Positions 44,764-52,481 of a stretch of DNA of 64,000 bases are shown here, piece by piece (position 1 is the first letter of the stretch; every line of letters begins with the position of its first letter). The position numbers and the translations under genes were made by a program. Source of the DNA: Streptomyces roseolus. Lineage in GTDB: Bacteria; Actinomycetota; Actinomycetes; Streptomycetales; Streptomycetaceae. The DNA lies in NCBI RefSeq assembly GCF_014649855.1, contig NZ_BMTV01000005.1, positions 203,248 through 267,247 on the forward strand, read 5' to 3'. The notes beneath the pieces were generated by a model. That model did no database searches. It saw only the letters and a list, made by a program, of their open reading frames with translations, and was not told the origin of the DNA.

Positions 44764-46938
44764 ATGAGCGAGAGCACCACCATCCGCTGGGAGCAGGACG
44801 ACACGGGGATCGTCACCCTCGTCCTCGACGACCCGAACCAGTCCGCCAACACCATGAACCAGGCGTTCCGCACGTCGATCACGGCCGTCGCCGACCGTCT
44901 GGAGGCCGAGAAGGACTCCATCCGCGGCGTCATCTACACCTCCGCGAAGAAGACCTTCTTCGCCGGCGGCGACCTCAAGGACATGATCCAGGCGGGCCCC
45001 GAGCACGCCCAGGACATCTTCGACGCCGCGATGGTCATGAAGCGCGCCCTGCGCCGCATCGAGACCCTCGGCAAGCCGGTCGTCGCCGCCCTCAACGGCG
45101 CCGCCCTGGGCGGCGGTTACGAGATCGCGCTCGCCTCCCACCACCGGATCGCGCTCGACGCGCCCGGCTCCAAGATCGGCCTGCCCGAGGTCACCCTCGG
45201 CCTGCTGCCCGGCGGAGGCGGCGTCACCCGCACCGTCCGCCTCATGGGCATCACCGACGCCCTCCTCAAGGTCCTCCTCCAGGGCACCCAGTACGCCCCG
45301 AAGCGCGCCCTCGACAACGGTCTGATCCACGAACTGGCCGACACCCCCGAGGAGATGATGGCCAAGGCCATCGCCTTCATCGACACCCACCCGGAGTCCG
45401 CCCAGCCCTGGGACGTCCCCGGCCACAAGATCCCCGGCGGCACCCCGTCGAACCCGAAGTTCGCCGCCAACCTGCCGGCCTTCCCGGCCAACCTGCGCAA
45501 GCAGCTGAACGGCGCCCCCTACCCGGCCCCGCGCAGCATCATGGCCGCGGCCGTCGAGGGCTCCCAGGTCGACTTCGAGACCGCGCAGGTCATCGAGTCC
45601 CGGTACTTCACCGAGCTGGTCACCGGCCAGACCGCGAAGAACATGATCCAGGCGTTCTTCTTCGACCTCCAGGCCGTCAACTCCGGCGCCAGCCGACCCC
45701 AGGGCGTCGAGAAGCGCCAGGTCCGCAAGGTCGCCGTGCTCGGCGCCGGCATGATGGGCGCCGGCATCGCCTACTCCTGCGCCCGCGCCGGCATCGAGGT
45801 CGTCCTCAAGGACGTCACCGACGAGGCCGCCGCCAAGGGCAAGGCGTACTCGGAGAAGCTCTGCGCCAAGGCCGTCTCCCGGGGCCGCACCACCCAGGAG
45901 AAGGCCGACGCCCTCCTCGCCCGGATCACCCCGACCGCCGACCCGCAGGCCCTGGCCGGCTGCGACGCGGTCATCGAGGCCGTCTTCGAGGACACCGCGC
46001 TCAAGCACAAGGTCTTCCAGGAGATCCAGCACGTCGTCGACGCCGACGCCCTGCTCTGCTCCAACACCTCGACCCTCCCGATCACCGTCCTCGCCGAGGG
46101 CGTCGAGCGCCAGGCCGACTTCATCGGCCTGCACTTCTTCTCCCCGGTCGACAAGATGCCGCTGGTCGAGATCATCAAGGGCGAGCGCACCGGCGACGAG
46201 GCCCTGGCCCGCGCCTTCGACCTGGTCCGCCAGATCAACAAGACGCCGATCGTCGTCAACGACTCGCGCGGCTTCTTCACCTCGCGCGTCATCGGCCACT
46301 TCATCAACGAGGGCGTGGCGATGGTCGGCGAGGGCATCGAGCCCGCCTCCGTCGAGCAGGCCGCCGCCCAGGCCGGCTACCCGGCGAAGGTCCTGTCCCT
46401 GATGGACGAGCTGACCCTCACCCTCCCGCGCAAGATCCGCAACGAGACGAAGAAGGCGATCGAGGAGGCCGGCGGCACCTGGGTCACCCACCCGGGCGAG
46501 GTCGTCATCGACCGCATGGTCGACGAGTTCGGCCGCCCCGGCCGCAGCGGCGGCGCCGGCTTCTACGACTACGCGGAGGACGGCGCGCGCGGGAAGCTCT
46601 GGCCGGGCCTGCGCGAGCACTTCACCAAGCCCGGGTACGAGATCCCGTTCCGCGACATGCAGGAGCGGATGCTCTTCTCCGAGGCCCTGGACACCGTCCG
46701 CCTCCTGGAGGAGGGCGTCCTGACCTCGGTCGCCGACGCCAACATCGGCTCCATCATGGGCATCGGCTTCCCGGCCTGGACCGGCGGCATCCTCCAGTAC
46801 GTCAACGGCTACGAGGGCGGGGTCGCCGGCTTCGTCGCCCGCGCCCGCGAGCTGGCGGAGACGTACGGCGAGCGCTTCGCCCCGCCCGCCCTCCTGGTGG
46901 AGAAGGCCGAGCGCGGCGAGACGTTCACGGACTCCTGA
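44764..46938 (+). CDS. fadB: Multifunctional enoyl-CoA hydratase / 3-hydroxyacyl-CoA dehydrogenase (FadB type)
   Basis: 724 residues. The N-terminal crotonase domain has FFAGGDLKDM and ALNGAALGGGYEIALASHHR with catalytic glutamates in GLPEVTLGLLPGGGG. From about residue 320 an NAD-binding domain follows (VAVLGAGMMGAGIAYSCARAG), then the dehydrogenase signature HFFSPVDKMPLVEII and the C-terminal domain with a second 3HCDH repeat. It does hydration and NAD-dependent oxidation in one chain. GGAGAAGC precedes the ATG. Its last 14 bp overlap the convergent MerR gene. Confidence 0.96.
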   Translation: MSESTTIRWEQDDTGIVTLVLDDPNQSANTMNQAFRTSITAVADRLEAEKDSIRGVIYTSAKKTFFAGGDLKDMIQAGPEHAQDIFDAAMVMKRALRRIETLGKPVVAALNGAALGGGYEIALASHHRIALDAPGSKIGLPEVTLGLLPGGGGVTRTVRLMGITDALLKVLLQGTQYAPKRALDNGLIHELADTPEEMMAKAIAFIDTHPESAQPWDVPGHKIPGGTPSNPKFAANLPAFPANLRKQLNGAPYPAPRSIMAAAVEGSQVDFETAQVIESRYFTELVTGQTAKNMIQAFFFDLQAVNSGASRPQGVEKRQVRKVAVLGAGMMGAGIAYSCARAGIEVVLKDVTDEAAAKGKAYSEKLCAKAVSRGRTTQEKADALLARITPTADPQALAGCDAVIEAVFEDTALKHKVFQEIQHVVDADALLCSNTSTLPITVLAEGVERQADFIGLHFFSPVDKMPLVEIIKGERTGDEALARAFDLVRQINKTPIVVNDSRGFFTSRVIGHFINEGVAMVGEGIEPASVEQAAAQAGYPAKVLSLMDELTLTLPRKIRNETKKAIEEAGGTWVTHPGEVVIDRMVDEFGRPGRSGGAGFYDYAEDGARGKLWPGLREHFTKPGYEIPFRDMQERMLFSEALDTVRLLEEGVLTSVADANIGSIMGIGFPAWTGGILQYVNGYEGGVAGFVARARELAETYGERFAPPALLVEKAERGETFTDS

Positions 46939-47662
46939 ACGCGGAGCGCAACTCCTCGCTGAGGGACCGCTGAAAGGCGGTGACGAGGGCCTGGACCACG
47001 ATCGGCTGCATGTGCGCGGACAGCGACTTCATGGCGGTCAGGTGGTCCGGGTCCTCCCCGCTCTCCCGGTACGGGCTCCACACCTCCTCCTGGAAGAGCC
47101 GCGCCAGCTCCTGCGCGGCCGACCGGGCGTGGTCGAGCAGCACGGTCCGCGAGGCGAGGATCGTGTCGTGCTCGATCGGCACGTCGAGCATCTCGACCCC
47201 GAGCCGCAGCAGCGACCCGTCGAGCCGGAACACCCCGGGATCGCCGGTCGCCTCCAGCACCCCCATGGCGGCGAGCCGCTCGACGTCCCGGTCGGCCAGC
47301 TCCCGTCCGGCGCGCCGCTCCAGCTCCCGCCGGGTGATCGTCTCGGCGGACTCCGGCGCCCAGGACGCCACCAGCGCCCGGTGCACCGCGAGGTCCTGGG
47401 CGCTCAGGTCGGGCGGCAGCTGTTCCAGGTACCGCTCGATCGCGGCCAGCGTCATGCCCTGCCGCTGCAGCTCCTCGATCAGCGCGAGCCGGGCCAGGTG
47501 CCCGTCCCCGTACCGCCCGACCCTGCGGGGTCCGATCACCGGCGGCGGCAGCAGCCCCCGCGTCCCGTAGAACCGCACGGTCCGCACCGTCACCCCGGCC
47601 CGGGCCGCCAGCTCGTCGACGGTGTACCCCGGGGGCAGTCCCTCGCCGCTCTCGTCCTCCAT
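46925..47662 (-). CDS. MerR-family transcriptional regulator
   Basis: 245 residues. The DNA-binding part is YTVDELAARAGVTVRTVRFYGTRGLLPPP and GRYGDGHLARLALIEELQRQGMTLAAIERYL. The long C-terminal half (about 150 residues) has no metal-binding cysteines, so it is probably a ligand- or protein-sensing domain. It may control the neighbouring fad operon, but its own promoter carries the only dyad seen. Leaderless from TACTGT. Confidence 0.92.
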   Translation of the reverse strand: MEDESGEGLPPGYTVDELAARAGVTVRTVRFYGTRGLLPPPVIGPRRVGRYGDGHLARLALIEELQRQGMTLAAIERYLEQLPPDLSAQDLAVHRALVASWAPESAETITRRELERRAGRELADRDVERLAAMGVLEATGDPGVFRLDGSLLRLGVEMLDVPIEHDTILASRTVLLDHARSAAQELARLFQEEVWSPYRESGEDPDHLTAMKSLSAHMQPIVVQALVTAFQRSLSEELRSAFRSP

Positions 47663-47668
47663 GGTTCA

Positions 47669-47698
47669 ACAGTATTGCTGTCTCACCAGGACTGTAAA
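47669..47698 (-). promoter_or_regulatory. Promoter and dyad of the MerR gene
   Basis: On the minus strand TTTACA (complement of 47693-47698), 18-bp spacer, TACTGT (complement of 47669-47674), then 6 nt to the ATG. ACAG-TATTG-CTGT (47669-47681) overlaps the -10 box and fits autorepression. Confidence 0.55.
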
Positions 47699-47703
47699 AG
47701 CCC

Positions 47704-48246
47704 TCAGAGCGCGGAGGGTGCCACGAGGGCGGCGTCGACGGCCCCGTACGTCACCCCGTGATCGGCCAGCGTCTCGGCGACGACCCCGCCGGCCGTGGTG
47801 AGCGCCAGGAGCAGGTGCTCGTCGCCGATCTCCCGGTCCTTGCGGGCCAGCGCCACCCGCAGCGAGTTCTCCAGGACGGCCTTGGCCTCGCGGGAGAAGG
47901 GCCTGCGCCCCGAGAGCCGGCGGCGGCCGGAGAGGGCTCCGGTCCCGTGGGTCGCCTCGACGCGGGCGACGATCGCGTCGACGTCGATGCCGAGCCCGGC
48001 CAGCGCCTCGGCGTCCGCCCGGGACAGCCCGGCCCGCCGGCGCGCGTCGGCGAGCGCGGCGGCCAGCGCCGGCCGGCGCTCCGCCGGACAGAGCCGCCCG
48101 AGCACCCCCGCCGCCCGCGTCCCCTCCCGGTCGAGCAGCGCCAGCAGCAGGTGCTCGGCGGTCACCGCCTCGGCCCCGCTCCGCTCCGCGTGCTCGGCCG
48201 CCCCCTTCACCACGCCCCGGGCCGCCTTCGTGAACCGCTCGAACAT
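47704..48246 (-). CDS. Clp N-terminal domain protein without ATPase (ClpS/ClpC-adaptor-like)
   Basis: 180 residues made of two Clp-N repeats: VTAEHLLLALLDREGTRAAGVLGRL (about residues 28-55) and IGDEHLLLALTTAGGVVAETLADHGV (about 140-165). There is no AAA+ module, so it cannot unfold proteins by itself; it may recruit substrates or regulate ClpC. Its ATG shares one base with the stop of the preceding HTH gene (TGATG), so both are made together. Confidence 0.9.
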   Translation of the reverse strand: MFERFTKAARGVVKGAAEHAERSGAEAVTAEHLLLALLDREGTRAAGVLGRLCPAERRPALAAALADARRRAGLSRADAEALAGLGIDVDAIVARVEATHGTGALSGRRRLSGRRPFSREAKAVLENSLRVALARKDREIGDEHLLLALTTAGGVVAETLADHGVTYGAVDAALVAPSAL

Positions 48247-48455
48247 CACTGCCTCCCGTACTTCTTGTGAACGGCCTGCCGGCTGACCCCCAGCTCGGTG
48301 GCGATCTCCTGCCAGGACCACCCCTGGTGGCGCGCGCTGCGCACCTGGACGGCCTCCAGCTGTTCCAACAGCCGCCGCAGGGCGGACACGGCCCGCAGTC
48401 CCACCCGGGGATCACGGTCACCGGCCCGCGCGGCGAGATCGGTCGCATCGGTCAT
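48246..48455 (-). CDS. Small helix-turn-helix regulator coupled to the Clp-N protein
   Basis: 69 residues. The C-terminal half GWSWQEIATELGVSRQAVHKKYG is a sigma-4/AsnC-like helix-turn-helix; the N-terminal half is a helix that may dimerise. It is the first gene of the two-gene unit. Its promoter, TTGACA-N17-TAGATT, is covered by three GGTTGAC half sites, and transcription would start at or within a base or two of the ATG. Confidence 0.88.
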   Translation of the reverse strand: MTDATDLAARAGDRDPRVGLRAVSALRRLLEQLEAVQVRSARHQGWSWQEIATELGVSRQAVHKKYGRQ

Positions 48456-48461
48456 GATGTC

Positions 48462-48501
48462 AATCTAGGTTGACGGTCGGCGACTGTCAACCACGGTTGA
48501 C
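48462..48501 (-). promoter_or_regulatory. Consensus promoter with three GGTTGAC half sites
   Basis: Minus strand: TTGACA (complement of 48485-48490), 17-bp spacer, TAGATT (complement of 48462-48467), 6 nt to ATG. Half sites are at 48468-48474, 48486-48492 (inverted) and 48495-48501, forming GTTGAC-N11-GTCAAC and TCAACC-AC-GGTTGA. They cover both promoter boxes, so autorepression is likely. Confidence 0.75.
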
Positions 48502-48538
48502 GACCGTCGTTGTCGGTGCCGCCGCCTACCGTGCCCCC

Positions 48539-49021
48539 ATGACCGAGATCGAGTACGTGCGGGGCGACGCGACCGCCCCTCGGGGGAAGGGCGTCCGGAT
48601 CGTCGCCCACGTCTGCAACGACCTGGGCGGCTGGGGCAAGGGCTTCGTGCTCGCCGTCTCGCGCCGCTGGCCGGAACCCGAGGCGGCCTTCCGCCGCTGG
48701 CACCGGGAGCGGGCGGGCAACGACTTCGGCCTCGGCGCCGCGCAGTTCGTACGGGTCTCGCCGTACCTCTGGGTGGCGAACCTGGTGGGCCAGCGGGGGA
48801 TCCGCACCGGGCGGAGCTCCGGCGTGCCCGTGCGGTACGAGGCGATCGACCGAGCGCTGGAGCGGCTCGCGGAGAAGGCCGTCGAGCTGGGGGCCTCGGT
48901 GCACATGCCGAGGATCGGGTGCGGGCTCGCCGGCGGGACGTGGGAGCGGGTGGAGCCGCTGGTGCGGGAGCGGCTGGTGGCGCGGGGGATACCGGTCACC
49001 GTGTACGACTTCGGCGCGTAA
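48539..49021 (+). CDS. Macro-domain protein (OARD1/ADP-ribose-binding type)
   Basis: 160 residues. It is a whole macro domain: IEYVRGDATAP, IVAHVCNDLGGWGKGF, YLWVANLVGQRG and HMPRIGCGLAGGTWE, the last two forming the ADP-ribose pocket. Relatives remove ADP-ribose or acetyl-ADP-ribose. TACCGT (48527-48532), 6 nt before the ATG, indicates a leaderless transcript. Divergent from the HTH/Clp-N unit. Confidence 0.92.
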   Translation: MTEIEYVRGDATAPRGKGVRIVAHVCNDLGGWGKGFVLAVSRRWPEPEAAFRRWHRERAGNDFGLGAAQFVRVSPYLWVANLVGQRGIRTGRSSGVPVRYEAIDRALERLAEKAVELGASVHMPRIGCGLAGGTWERVEPLVRERLVARGIPVTVYDFGA

Positions 49022-49114
49022 GGGGCGGGCGGTGGGGGCGGGCCGCAGGGACGGTCCCGCGGGGGTTAGAGTCGGCGGCCGGTCCGCGTCGGCGGGCGGG
49101 AACAGGGGAGTGGG

Positions 49115-49654
49115 ATGTACGCGCAACTCAGGGAGACGGCGGCGGAATTGGCCGGGGTCCTGTGGCGGGAGCACACGGTGTACCGGGAGCGGGGCGGGGG
49201 CGTCGTCATCCGCGGCGAGCACGTGCGCCGGTGGATCAGCCTCGCCCCGACGGGCGGCAAGGACCGGGCGCTGCTGCGGGCCGGCCGGATCCTCGACGGG
49301 GGGACCACGGCCCCGGCCCGCACCGAGGTCGTCGTCGACCTGACGGCGCCGGTCGCCGAGCTGGCCACCGTCTGCCGGCGGATGCTCGCCGAGGTCGCCG
49401 CGGCGGCCGACGAGGGGCCGGACGGGGGCGCGGACCCGGGGCCCTCGCGCGCCGGGCGGCCGGGGAAGGGCCGGAAGGCCCGCAGGGAACCGAAGGCCCC
49501 CAAGGCGTCGAAGGCCCCCAGGGCCTCGAAGGCGCGCCCGGCGCGGACGGGCAGGAGCCGGCACACGGGCGCCGGCTCCTGGGTGGTGCTCGTCCTGGTC
49601 GGCATCGCCGTGGCCGCCTGGGCGTACACCCTCTTCGGCGGCCCCGGCTACTGA
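49115..49654 (+). CDS. Hypothetical protein with Lys/Ala-rich linker and C-terminal membrane anchor
   Basis: 179 residues. Residues 1-100 look like a small folded domain (MYAQLRETAAELAGVLWREHTVY...). Residues about 115-150 repeat lysine with Ala, Pro or Ser (KAPKASKAPRASKARPAR), a histone-H1-like composition. A single membrane helix (GSWVVLVLVGIAVAAWAYTLF) closes the protein, so it is a tail-anchored type with the basic linker on the cytoplasmic side. GGGGAGTGGG precedes the ATG. No family recognised. Confidence 0.75.
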   Translation: MYAQLRETAAELAGVLWREHTVYRERGGGVVIRGEHVRRWISLAPTGGKDRALLRAGRILDGGTTAPARTEVVVDLTAPVAELATVCRRMLAEVAAAADEGPDGGADPGPSRAGRPGKGRKARREPKAPKASKAPRASKARPARTGRSRHTGAGSWVVLVLVGIAVAAWAYTLFGGPGY

Positions 49655-49664
49655 CCCCCGGGGA

Positions 49665-50651
49665 TCAGAAGCCGGTCACCGGATAGTGGTCCGACAGGTT
49701 GGTGTACGTGTACGTCGTGCCCCAGCTGGAGACCGACCACGGCGCGGACGACTCCAGGACCACGTGGTTCGTCCAGTTCGCCGGGCGGGCGTTGCCGGCC
49801 CGGTACAGGACGTGGTCGAGGTCCTCGCGCGGGTCGTCCGGGTAGCGCTCCGCCGCGATCGAGTTCAGCTCGGTGTCGAAGGAGTACGGGTGCCCGGTGC
49901 GGGCGTCCGCCCCGGCGAGGCCCGCGTCGGCGAGCATCGTGGCGTACTCGGGCGTGCGCGAGTCGACGTTCAGGTCGCCCGCGACGATCACCTGCTCGCC
50001 CGCCGGGATGTTCTTCGCGTCGAGGAAGGCGTCCATCGCCTTGAACTGGCGGCTGCGCGTCTGCGCCGCCTCGCCCGCCGAGCAGCCCGGGTCGGTGGAC
50101 TGGGCGTGGGTGCCGACGACGTGGACGCGGCTGCCGTTCACGTCGAGGACCGTGTAGACGAAGCCCTTGTTCGAGTACCAGTCGGCGCCGCACGCGTCCT
50201 TGTAGACGTACTGCTCCTTGCGGACGATCGGCCACTTGCTGAGGATCGTCACCCCGCCGTCCTCGGGGGTGGTCGCCGAGTAGGCCCCGCCGGTGGCGTC
50301 CCAGCCGGTCTTCGAGCGGCCCATGACGGGCGTCTGGTGCGGGTAGGCCGCGGCGGCGTTCGCCTTGAGCGCGTCGGAGGAGGAGTTGTCGAAGGCCTCC
50401 TGGAGCACCACGACGTCCTGGCCCTGGAAGAACGGGGCGGCGGGGATCGCCCGGGCCCGGTGGTCCTGCCCCCAGTTCGGGTACAGGGACTTCGAGAAGA
50501 GGAAGGCGTTGTACGTGAGCACCTTCAGGCGGGGCGCCGCGGCGGCCTCGGGGGCGGCGGAGGCGGCGGGGGCGGTCGCCGCCAGGGTGGCGGCGGCGAG
50601 CGCCAGGGACAGGGCGGCACCGGGGATGCGGCGGAACGCGCTGAAGGACAC
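49665..50651 (-). CDS. Secreted sphingomyelin phosphodiesterase (neutral sphingomyelinase type)
   Basis: 328 residues. A signal peptide covers residues 1-32 (ends ASA|APE). The endonuclease/exonuclease/phosphatase fold motifs are VLTYNAFLF, VVLQEAFDN (metal Glu), VVGTHAQSTD, VAGDLNVDSRTPE, DHVLY and LSDHYPV (catalytic His). It matches secreted bacterial sphingomyelinases that release phosphocholine. GTG start. A TACC-N4-GGTA dyad lies 62 bp upstream. Confidence 0.93.
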   Translation of the reverse strand: MSFSAFRRIPGAALSLALAAATLAATAPAASAAPEAAAAPRLKVLTYNAFLFSKSLYPNWGQDHRARAIPAAPFFQGQDVVVLQEAFDNSSSDALKANAAAAYPHQTPVMGRSKTGWDATGGAYSATTPEDGGVTILSKWPIVRKEQYVYKDACGADWYSNKGFVYTVLDVNGSRVHVVGTHAQSTDPGCSAGEAAQTRSRQFKAMDAFLDAKNIPAGEQVIVAGDLNVDSRTPEYATMLADAGLAGADARTGHPYSFDTELNSIAAERYPDDPREDLDHVLYRAGNARPANWTNHVVLESSAPWSVSSWGTTYTYTNLSDHYPVTGF

Positions 50652-50712
50652 GTGAACTCCCGTCGAGTGGTGGGGGGTTGGACTCGGCGCGGGCCATACA
50701 ACCAGTCGTAGT

Positions 50713-50724
50713 TACCTTCCGGTA
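50713..50724. promoter_or_regulatory. Dyad TACC-TTCC-GGTA
   Basis: Lies 62 bp upstream of the sphingomyelinase start within TAGTTACCTTCCGGTAGCC. It matches the half sites of a second dyad at 55588-55599 and resembles TetR-family sites. Confidence 0.4.
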
Positions 50725-50823
50725 GCCTCCAGGTGCCGGGAATCTTGCCCGCGTCGTACGGGCGCGCCAACGATCACGGGGGTGTACGATCCGCCGGTTT
50801 CGGGACCAGGTAGGATGCGCGCC

Positions 50824-51315
50824 ATGACGACCCTCGCCTCCAACGCCAAGATCTTCGACATGGACCTCGGCCCGCTCAACCCGGTCTGGGCCGAGCTCAT
50901 CCTCGGCTTCGCCGTGTTCTTCCTGACCTTCTTCTTCCTGGCGAAGGTGATCCTCCCGAAGATCAAGCGCACGATCGAGGAGCGCGAGGACGCCATCGAC
51001 GGCGGCACCGAGCGCGCCGACGACCTGCGTTCCGAGGCCGCGGACATCCGCGCCCAGTACGAGGCCGAGCTGGCCGAGGCCCGCCACGAGGCCGCCCGCA
51101 TCCGCTCCAAGGCCGTCGAGGAGGGCTCCGCCGCCATCGCGGCCGCCCGCGCCGAGGGCCAGGCCGAGCGCGACGCGATCCTCGCCGCCGGCACCGCGAA
51201 GATCGCCGCCGAGCGCGAGGCCGCCGAGCGCGAGCTCAACGCCGATGTCGACGCCTGGGCCCACGCCCTCGCCGGCCGCATCGTCGGCGAGCCGGTCGGC
51301 GCCGACCGCGCCTGA
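50824..51315 (+). CDS. Orphan F0F1 ATP synthase b-subunit homologue
   Basis: 163 residues. It has the b-subunit plan: a short N-terminus, one membrane helix (about residues 20-45, ELILGFAVFFLTFFFLAKVILP), then a long Ala/Glu/Arg helix (KIKRTIEEREDAIDGGTERADDLR to about residue 140). The delta-binding C-terminus of genuine AtpF is missing; this one is shorter by roughly 20 residues. The other atp genes are absent here, so it is an orphan copy. TAGGAT (50811-50816) is 7 nt before the ATG. A strong terminator follows, so it is a monocistronic unit. Confidence 0.85.
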   Translation: MTTLASNAKIFDMDLGPLNPVWAELILGFAVFFLTFFFLAKVILPKIKRTIEEREDAIDGGTERADDLRSEAADIRAQYEAELAEARHEAARIRSKAVEEGSAAIAAARAEGQAERDAILAAGTAKIAAEREAAERELNADVDAWAHALAGRIVGEPVGADRA

Positions 51316-51342
51316 CCGCGCCCGCACCGCACACCGCCACGC

Positions 51343-51385
51343 CGGGGCCGTTCCCGGGGCCGCCAAGCCCCCGGGAACGGCCCCG
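51343..51385 (+). terminator. Terminator after the b-subunit homologue
   Basis: GGGGCCGTTCCCGGGG pairs perfectly with CCCCGGGAACGGCCCC around a 9-nt loop. It lies 28 bp beyond the stop. Confidence 0.85.
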
Positions 51386-51455
51386 CCGTCGTATCCACGC
51401 CCCGAAGGCGCACCCTGGAGGAGCAGCCACCGGGGCGAGAGGCAGGAAACCCCGC

Positions 51456-52457
51456 ATGACCACCGACGACGAGACGCCCACGAGCCGGGCGACCCCCACC
51501 ACCGCGCACCCGACCGCGCCCGGCCCGTCCGAGGCCGGCCCGACCGCGCCCGGCTCCGCCGTGACCGGCACCTCGGGCGTGCCCGCCGGCCGCGCGTCCG
51601 GCCGGAGAGGTGCCGAACCCGCCCCGCCGCCCGTCGGCGGGGTGCTCTGGTCCGTCGCGGGGGACGTGCGGGCGCTGCTCATGCTGCCCGCCGCCCTCAC
51701 CATGCAGGTCGCGCATCCGGCGATCGGGGCGGGCGTCGACGAGCACTCCGTCTTCCGGACCGACCCGTGGGGGCGGGGGGAGCGGTCGCTGCGGTCCGTG
51801 CAGCTCTGGGTGTACGGGGGCGAGGAGGCCGCCGCCGAGGGGCGGCGGCTGCGCGCGCTGCACCGGGACATCCAGGGCACCGACGCCCACGGACGGCGCT
51901 ACCACGCCCTCACGCCCGCCTACTACGCCTGGGTGCACGCCACCGGCTACCCCGTCTACCGGCACGGCCTCGCCCTGCTGCACCGCCCGCTCACCGAGGC
52001 CCAGGACCGCGGGCTCTACGCCGAGTGGCTCCAGGTCGGCCGGATCCTGGGCATCCACGACCGGGACATGCCGCAGACCGTCGAGGAGTTCTGGCCCTTC
52101 TACCGCAAGGTCCTCGCCGAGGAGCTGGAGGCCACCGCCGTCGTCCGCGAGCTCCTCGACCCGGACGCCCCCGTCCCCGCCCCCGACCGGGGCCCGCTCC
52201 CGCTCCGGCTCGTCCTCCGTCCGCTCTGGCCGCTGCTCCGCCGCCCCTTCCAGCGGGTCCGCGCCTTCCTCACCGTCGGCCTGATGCCGCCGGACGCCCG
52301 CGCGGCGATCGGTCTGGAGTGGAGCCCGGAGCAGGAGCGGAGGCTGCGCCGCGTCGCCCGGATCGTCCGCGTGGTCGTCCCGGTGCTGCCCGAGCGGCTG
52401 CGCTACCTGCCGCTCGCCCGGCGCGCCAGGGAGGCCGCCCGCCGCGCCGCGCGCTGA
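51456..52457 (+). CDS. Oxygenase MpaB family protein (DUF2236)
   Basis: 333 residues, all helical after a 60-residue Pro/Thr/Ala-rich N-terminal tail. Conserved positions of the DUF2236/MpaB/latex-clearing-protein family are MQVAHPAIGAGVDEHS (haem-ligand His region), RALHRDIQGTDAHGRRYHAL and YAWVHATGYPVYRHG. Such proteins bind b-type haem and cleave terpenoid or rubber double bonds, or are of unknown role. GGCAGG upstream. Confidence 0.88.
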   Translation: MTTDDETPTSRATPTTAHPTAPGPSEAGPTAPGSAVTGTSGVPAGRASGRRGAEPAPPPVGGVLWSVAGDVRALLMLPAALTMQVAHPAIGAGVDEHSVFRTDPWGRGERSLRSVQLWVYGGEEAAAEGRRLRALHRDIQGTDAHGRRYHALTPAYYAWVHATGYPVYRHGLALLHRPLTEAQDRGLYAEWLQVGRILGIHDRDMPQTVEEFWPFYRKVLAEELEATAVVRELLDPDAPVPAPDRGPLPLRLVLRPLWPLLRRPFQRVRAFLTVGLMPPDARAAIGLEWSPEQERRLRRVARIVRVVVPVLPERLRYLPLARRAREAARRAAR

Positions 52458-52481
52458 CGGACGGCCTCCCGCACGCACGGC

